The notes beneath the pieces are model-generated. The model saw only the letters and a program-made list of their open reading frames with translations. It was not told the DNA's origin and did not search any database. A stretch of DNA of 64,000 bases from Sphingobium algorifonticola. Lineage in GTDB: Bacteria > Pseudomonadota > Alphaproteobacteria > Sphingomonadales > Sphingomonadaceae. Positions 59,600-64,000 of this stretch are shown here, piece by piece. The stretch covers positions 620,001-684,000 of the forward strand of contig NZ_RZUL01000001.1 of assembly GCF_004005485.1 (NCBI RefSeq). Direction: 5' to 3'. The translations under genes were made by a program, and so were the position numbers. Every line of letters begins with the position of its first letter. Positions within the stretch are counted from its first letter, which is position 1.

Positions 59600-60004
59600 A
59601 TGGAAAAGCTGCACCTGACCGACGCTGAATGGCGCCAGCGCCTGAGCCCCGAACAATATCATATCCTGCGCGAGGCAGGCACCGAACGCGCCTTCACCGG
59701 CGCGCTCAATGCCAACAAGAAAGACGGCGTCTATTATTGCGCAGGCTGCGGTGCGGAGCTTTTCGATGCGGCCGAAAAATATGACAGCGGATCAGGCTGG
59801 CCGAGCTTTACCGCGCCGGTGGATGCCGATGCCGTCGAGGAAGTCGAGGATGTGAGCCACGGCATGCGGCGGATCGAAGTGCGGTGCGCGACCTGCGACG
59901 GCCATCTGGGCCATGTATTCCCCGATGGTCCGGGCATCACGGGCATGCGCTATTGCATGAACAGCGCCAGCCTGGATTTCAAGCCGCGCGACGAAGGCGC
60001 CTGA
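59600..60004 (+). CDS. msrB: Peptide-methionine (R)-S-oxide reductase
   Basis: A 134-residue MsrB that reduces methionine-R-sulfoxide in oxidised proteins. The two zinc CXXC pairs (CAGC and CATC) and the catalytic Cys in [10 protein letters not shown] are present. The SGSGWPSF motif is typical. It lies 72 bp before the PBP1A gene. No msrA is in the window. Confidence 0.96.
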   Translation: MEKLHLTDAEWRQRLSPEQYHILREAGTERAFTGALNANKKDGVYYCAGCGAELFDAAEKYDSGSGWPSFTAPVDADAVEEVEDVSHGMRRIEVRCATCDGHLGHVFPDGPGITGMRYCMNSASLDFKPRDEGA

Positions 60005-60076
60005 CCACCGTTCAGCCCCGATAAAGCCGCGCGCCCGCTTGTGGCGCGCTCGGTTAACGCGTATCCGGCATGGAAC

Positions 60077-62185
60077 ATGGCACGAGCGGGCAAGAGCAGG
60101 ACATCAACCGCCGGTGGAGGCGGCACCGGCGCAACCATCAAACGCTGGCTGGTCCGCGGGCTGAAGGTCGGCGCGGTGGGCGCGGTCGCGGGGCTGATCG
60201 CTCTGGTCGTCGCGGTGTTCGTGGCGATGCAGTCGCTGCCCAATTACGAAGCGCTCAAATCCTCCCCCAATGGCCAGATGATCCGGGTGCACGCCGCCGA
60301 CGGCAGCGTGATCGTGTCGCTGGGGCCAAGCTTTGGCCGCTGGCTGTCGTTCGACCAGATCCCGCGGGTGATGGTCGAGGCGATGGTCTCTGTCGAGGAC
60401 CGGCGTTTCTATCATCACCCCGGCATCGACCCGATCGGCCTGACCCGCGCGGCGTGGTTTGCCCTTGAAAACCGGGGCACGGGGCGACGATTGCAGGGCG
60501 CATCCACGATCACGCAGCAGGTGACGCGCAACATCTTCCTCAACAACAGCTACACCTGGGGCCGCAAGGTCCGCGAGATGATCCTGGCGATGGCGCTGGA
60601 GCGGAAGTTTTCGAAACGCCAGATCCTGGAGCTGTATCTCAACAAGGTCTATTTCGGTGGCGGTGCTTATGGCGTGGACGCCGCGAGCCGCAAGTTCTTC
60701 GGCCATGCCGCGACCAGCCTCAGCCTGCCCGAAGCGGCGATCATCGCGGGTCTTGTCAAGGCACCGTCCAGCTATTCGCCGACCGCAGATGCCGACGCGG
60801 CGATCGGGCGGGCGGGCGTCGTGTTGGACGTGATGCGCGAAAACGGCGCGATCACCGCCGTGCAGCGTGCCGACGCGGACCTGAAGGGCGTGAAACTTGC
60901 CCCCGAAGCGCCGCAGAACAGCGTCCGCTATTTCACCGACTGGGCCCTGCCGCAGCTCGACACGCTGATCGACGAACCGGCCGAACCGCTCGAAGTGTGG
61001 ACCACGATCGACCTTGCCATGCAGCGCGCGGCCACCGCCGCGATCAAGGCGAATGCGCCGCCGGGAACGCAGGGCGCCCTCGTGTCGGTCGATCGCGACG
61101 GCGCGGTGCGCGCGATGGTGGGCGGCAACGATTATGTCACGTCCAACTACAACCGCGCGACGCAGGCGGTGCGCCAGCCCGGTTCCGCCTTCAAACTGTT
61201 CGTCTACATGGCGGCGCTGGAGGCGGGTTATACCCCCGACACGGCGGTGAAGGACGAGCCGATCGACATCGACGGCTGGTCGCCGCGCAACAGCAACGGG
61301 CGCTTTTCCGGCGACATGGATATCCGCACGGCCTTCGCCTATTCGGTGAACACCGTCGCGGCGAAGCTCGGCATGGAAGTGGGCTTTCCGACGATCGCCG
61401 ACATGGCCCGCCGTTTCGGCATATCGACGCCGGTCAACACCCACCCGTCGATGGTGCTGGGCACATCCGACGTGCGGCTGATCGACATGACGCGCGCCTT
61501 CGCCTCGGTCGCGCGCAAGGGGGTGGCGGTGACGCCTTATGGCATTACCAAGGTGACGACCGCCGACGGGCGGCTGCTGTACGAGCATGAGGACGACACC
61601 AGCCGTGTGCTGGTCGCCCCCTGGGTCGCGGCGGGGATCACCGACCTGCTCCAGACCGCCGTCAACACCGGCACCGGCCGCGCGGCCCAGATCGGCCGTC
61701 CGGTCGCGGGCAAGACAGGAACGACGAATAGCAACAAGGACGGCTGGTTCATGGGCTTTTCCAGCGGGCTGACCACGGGTGTCTGGATGGGCCGCGACAA
61801 TGCCCGTGCGGTCGGCGGGCTTCAGGGCGGCCGCGCCCCGGCGCAGGCCTTCGCCCAATATATGAAAGCGGCGGTCGCCCAACGCCCGGTCGAGCCGTTC
61901 GAAACCCAGGTCACCTTGCCCGAATGGCAACTGGAGCCGGACGAGGAATCCTATTTCGGTGCGCCGGACAATGGATCGGGCATGTTCGTGGACGAGAACG
62001 GCATGCCGATCGAGCGCGAACCGCGCGACGGCGATGCGCGTGAACCGGCCCGGTCGCCGCGCGAGGAGCAAGGCGAGGATGTCGTTGCCCCGCCACGCAT
62101 GGACCAGAACTGGATCGACAATGTGCTGGGCCGCGAGCGCCCGGCGCGGGAGCGGCCAAGGCCCGCGCCGCCACCACCCGGATGA
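60077..62185 (+). CDS. Penicillin-binding protein 1A (bifunctional transglycosylase/transpeptidase)
   Basis: A 702-residue class A PBP that builds and cross-links peptidoglycan. A TM anchor lies at about 32-53. The GT51 domain has catalytic E107 (SVEDRRFYHHPG) and ASTITQQVTRN. The transpeptidase has S370-X2-K373 (QPGSAFKLF), SVN and K546-T-G (AGKTGTTNS). The C-terminal tail is acidic and Pro/Arg-rich. ATG 60077 is chosen; an upstream GTG (60041) would add 12 residues. Length is standard for sphingomonads. Confidence 0.94.
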   Translation: MARAGKSRTSTAGGGGTGATIKRWLVRGLKVGAVGAVAGLIALVVAVFVAMQSLPNYEALKSSPNGQMIRVHAADGSVIVSLGPSFGRWLSFDQIPRVMVEAMVSVEDRRFYHHPGIDPIGLTRAAWFALENRGTGRRLQGASTITQQVTRNIFLNNSYTWGRKVREMILAMALERKFSKRQILELYLNKVYFGGGAYGVDAASRKFFGHAATSLSLPEAAIIAGLVKAPSSYSPTADADAAIGRAGVVLDVMRENGAITAVQRADADLKGVKLAPEAPQNSVRYFTDWALPQLDTLIDEPAEPLEVWTTIDLAMQRAATAAIKANAPPGTQGALVSVDRDGAVRAMVGGNDYVTSNYNRATQAVRQPGSAFKLFVYMAALEAGYTPDTAVKDEPIDIDGWSPRNSNGRFSGDMDIRTAFAYSVNTVAAKLGMEVGFPTIADMARRFGISTPVNTHPSMVLGTSDVRLIDMTRAFASVARKGVAVTPYGITKVTTADGRLLYEHEDDTSRVLVAPWVAAGITDLLQTAVNTGTGRAAQIGRPVAGKTGTTNSNKDGWFMGFSSGLTTGVWMGRDNARAVGGLQGGRAPAQAFAQYMKAAVAQRPVEPFETQVTLPEWQLEPDEESYFGAPDNGSGMFVDENGMPIEREPRDGDAREPARSPREEQGEDVVAPPRMDQNWIDNVLGRERPARERPRPAPPPPG

Positions 62186-62188
62186 CGT

Positions 62189-64000
62189 TTATTCCAGGCT
62201 CTTGACCACCTGCTCGGTCACGTCCTTCGACAGACCCGGCGTCGCGAGGATGCGTTCCAGTTCCGCGCGCATCGCGCCGCCGCGCACGGCATCGAACCGG
62301 CGCCAGCGCCCCAGCGGCGGTACCAGGCGCGCCGCCGTCTGCGGGTTCAGGGAGTCGAGCGCGATCACGATGTCGGCCACCATGCGATATCCCGCACCGT
62401 CGCCCTGATGGAAACCCCACTGATTGGCCGCAAATGCACCATAGAGCGACCGTACCCGGTTGGGATTGGACAGGGTGAAATCCTTGTGCCGCCCCAGCGC
62501 ATCGACGATCGCCAGCGTATCGGGATGAAAGGCGAGAGCCTGCGTCTGGAACCATTTGTCGAGCACCAGCGCATCGTCGGCATAGCGGTTGTAGAAGATG
62601 TCGAGCGCCGCCTCCCGATGGTCGCCTATGCCGCTGGCGAGGACGGCCAGGGCACCCTGGCGCTCGGTCATGTTGTCGGCGCGATCGAACTGCGCAAAGG
62701 CGATGGCGTCGGCATCCTTCGCGCCTGAAGCCGACAGGTAGAGCAGGGCAGTGTTGCGCAACTTGCGCGCGCCCTTGGCGGCGGACGACAGGGAAAAGCC
62801 ATTGGCTTCCGTCCGCGCATGAAGCGCCCGCCATTCCTGCTCCAGCGTTGCGCCGATCTTTGCCTGCAACCGGTCGCGCGCCAGGTGGATGGCGTCGGGA
62901 TCGACCAGCAACATCTGATCGCCGATATAGCTTTCGCTCGGCAGACGGATCGCTTCCGCAATGAAGGCGTCGTCGAGTTTGCTATCGGCGATCGTGTCCC
63001 GGATCGCTGCGATCACCGGCGTGTCGTCCATCGCCTGCCCCGCGACGGTGCCCACCAGCACATTGACCATCAACTGCTGCATCGCCTCATAACGGGCGAA
63101 CGGGTCGTCGTCATGCGCGGACAGGAAGGCAAGATCGGCCTGGCTGCGGTCGCTGTCGATCACCACCGGCGCGGAAAAGCCCCGGTTGATCGAAAGAACG
63201 GGCGGCGCGGAGAATCCGGGGAAACGGAAGCTCTGTTCCGCCTGCGTCAGATGCAGCAATGCGTCGCCGTGGTGCCGCGCCGATGCGCGGTCGAACAGCG
63301 CGATGCGGATCGGCATCGCCATCGGCTTCTTGTCGGGCTGCCCCGGGGTCGGCGGCACCGCCTGCGACAGGGTGAGGATGGCTTCGCCGGTCGCAGCATC
63401 ATGTGTCAGGGTCGCATTGATGCGCGGCGTTCCCGCCTGGCTATACCACAAGCGAAACTGCGTGAGGTCGATCCCGCCGCCGTCTTCCATCGCCTTGACG
63501 AAATCTTCGCAGGTCGCCGCCTGCCCGTCGTGCCGGTCGAAATACAGGTCGCTGCCCGCGCGGAACCGCTCAGGCCCCAGCAGCGTGTGCATCATGCGAA
63601 TGACTTCGGCACCCTTGTTGTAGATGGTCGCCGTGTAGAAATTGGAAATCTCCATATAGGATTCGGGCCGCACCGGATGCGCGAGCGGACCTGAATCCTC
63701 CTGAAACTGCGCCGCGCGCAGGATGCGGACGTCGTCGATGCGCTTGACGGCGGGCGACCCCATGTCGGCGGAGAAGCTCTGGTCGCGAAAGACCGTGAAC
63801 CCTTCCTTCAGCGAAAGCTGGAACCAGTCGCGGCAGGTGACGCGGTTGCCCGACCAGTTGTGGAAATATTCATGCGCGACCACGCCTTCCACCGCGTCAT
63901 AATCCATGTCGGTCGCGGTTTCGGGATCGGCCAGGATGTAGCGCGAATTGAAGATGTTGAGGCCCTTGTTCTCCATCGCCCCGAAATTGAAATCGGCGAC
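62189..64000 (-). CDS. pepN: Aminopeptidase N, C-terminal portion (N-terminus outside the window)
   Basis: An M1 zinc aminopeptidase of the PepN type. The exopeptidase GAMEN motif (NFGAMENKGLN) lies at the window edge, followed by HEYFHNWSGNR (HEXXH) and the third ligand Glu in SLKEGFTVFRDQSFS. The rest is the Ig-like and helical C-terminal domains of the E. coli PepN type. About 604 residues are visible; the first roughly 270 are beyond base 64000. It converges with PBP1A with 3 bp between stops. Confidence 0.96.
   Translation of the reverse strand, partial: VADFNFGAMENKGLNIFNSRYILADPETATDMDYDAVEGVVAHEYFHNWSGNRVTCRDWFQLSLKEGFTVFRDQSFSADMGSPAVKRIDDVRILRAAQFQEDSGPLAHPVRPESYMEISNFYTATIYNKGAEVIRMMHTLLGPERFRAGSDLYFDRHDGQAATCEDFVKAMEDGGGIDLTQFRLWYSQAGTPRINATLTHDAATGEAILTLSQAVPPTPGQPDKKPMAMPIRIALFDRASARHHGDALLHLTQAEQSFRFPGFSAPPVLSINRGFSAPVVIDSDRSQADLAFLSAHDDDPFARYEAMQQLMVNVLVGTVAGQAMDDTPVIAAIRDTIADSKLDDAFIAEAIRLPSESYIGDQMLLVDPDAIHLARDRLQAKIGATLEQEWRALHARTEANGFSLSSAAKGARKLRNTALLYLSASGAKDADAIAFAQFDRADNMTERQGALAVLASGIGDHREAALDIFYNRYADDALVLDKWFQTQALAFHPDTLAIVDALGRHKDFTLSNPNRVRSLYGAFAANQWGFHQGDGAGYRMVADIVIALDSLNPQTAARLVPPLGRWRRFDAVRGGAMRAELERILATPGLSKDVTEQVVKSLE

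Overview
The window looks like chromosomal DNA from a sphingomonad-type alphaproteobacterium. The evidence is high GC with strong GC3 bias, the DUF3576-leuS-lptE-holA order, a PBP1A of alphaproteobacterial type, a TonB receptor of sphingomonad style, and short palindromic intergenic repeats typical of that group. These are inferences from gene content, not from a search. No tRNA, rRNA, CRISPR array or transposase gene was seen, and no intergenic gap exceeds 300 bp.

Layout. 1-2682: the tail of an Lrp/AsnC regulator, a small secreted protein, a Gfo/Idh/MocA oxidoreductase and phenylalanine 4-hydroxylase. 2804-19298: a five-gene co-directional unit. It encodes an exported TPR-CHAT protein, a CHASE2 adenylate cyclase, a small exported protein, a TpsB/FhaC transporter and a 2805-residue TpsA exoprotein. 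19371-22569: an acetolactate-synthase-like ThDP enzyme and an aldehyde dehydrogenase.

22695-39711 is a redox locus with two converging arms. The plus arm encodes a pentahaem cytochrome, a lipoprotein with two HbpS/GlcG-like domains, an outer-membrane barrel and a decahaem cytochrome fused to LVIVD repeats. The minus arm encodes a flavoprotein/double-cNMP-binding/four-[4Fe-4S] fusion, a diheme b-type membrane protein, an FHA-TM-decahaem cytochrome and a CpdA-like phosphodiesterase. A CcmI/NrfG-like TPR protein diverges from it. Together they could carry electrons from cytoplasmic NAD(P)H through the inner membrane and periplasm to the outer membrane, with cyclic-nucleotide and FHA-type inputs. 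That pathway is inference, but the domains and 25 covalent haem motifs are visible in the sequence.

39733-51712 holds mixed metabolic and transport genes: an HglS-like dioxygenase, a TPR-sulfotransferase, a TonB receptor, an APC permease, a CrtI-like oxidoreductase, a Rieske oxygenase, an M20 peptidase and an unknown exported protein. 51937-56658 is the housekeeping block DUF3576-leuS-lptE-holA. 56728-59563 is a tightly overlapped type III PKS-methyltransferase-flavoprotein operon resembling phenolic-lipid srsABC. The window closes with msrB, PBP1A and a partial pepN.

The two strongest candidates for poorly described systems are the CHAT/CHASE2-cyclase/two-partner-secretion operon and the cNMP/FHA-linked multihaem locus. 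Cyclic AMP could connect them: one encodes a probable adenylate cyclase, the other a double cNMP-binding redox protein and a probable phosphodiesterase.
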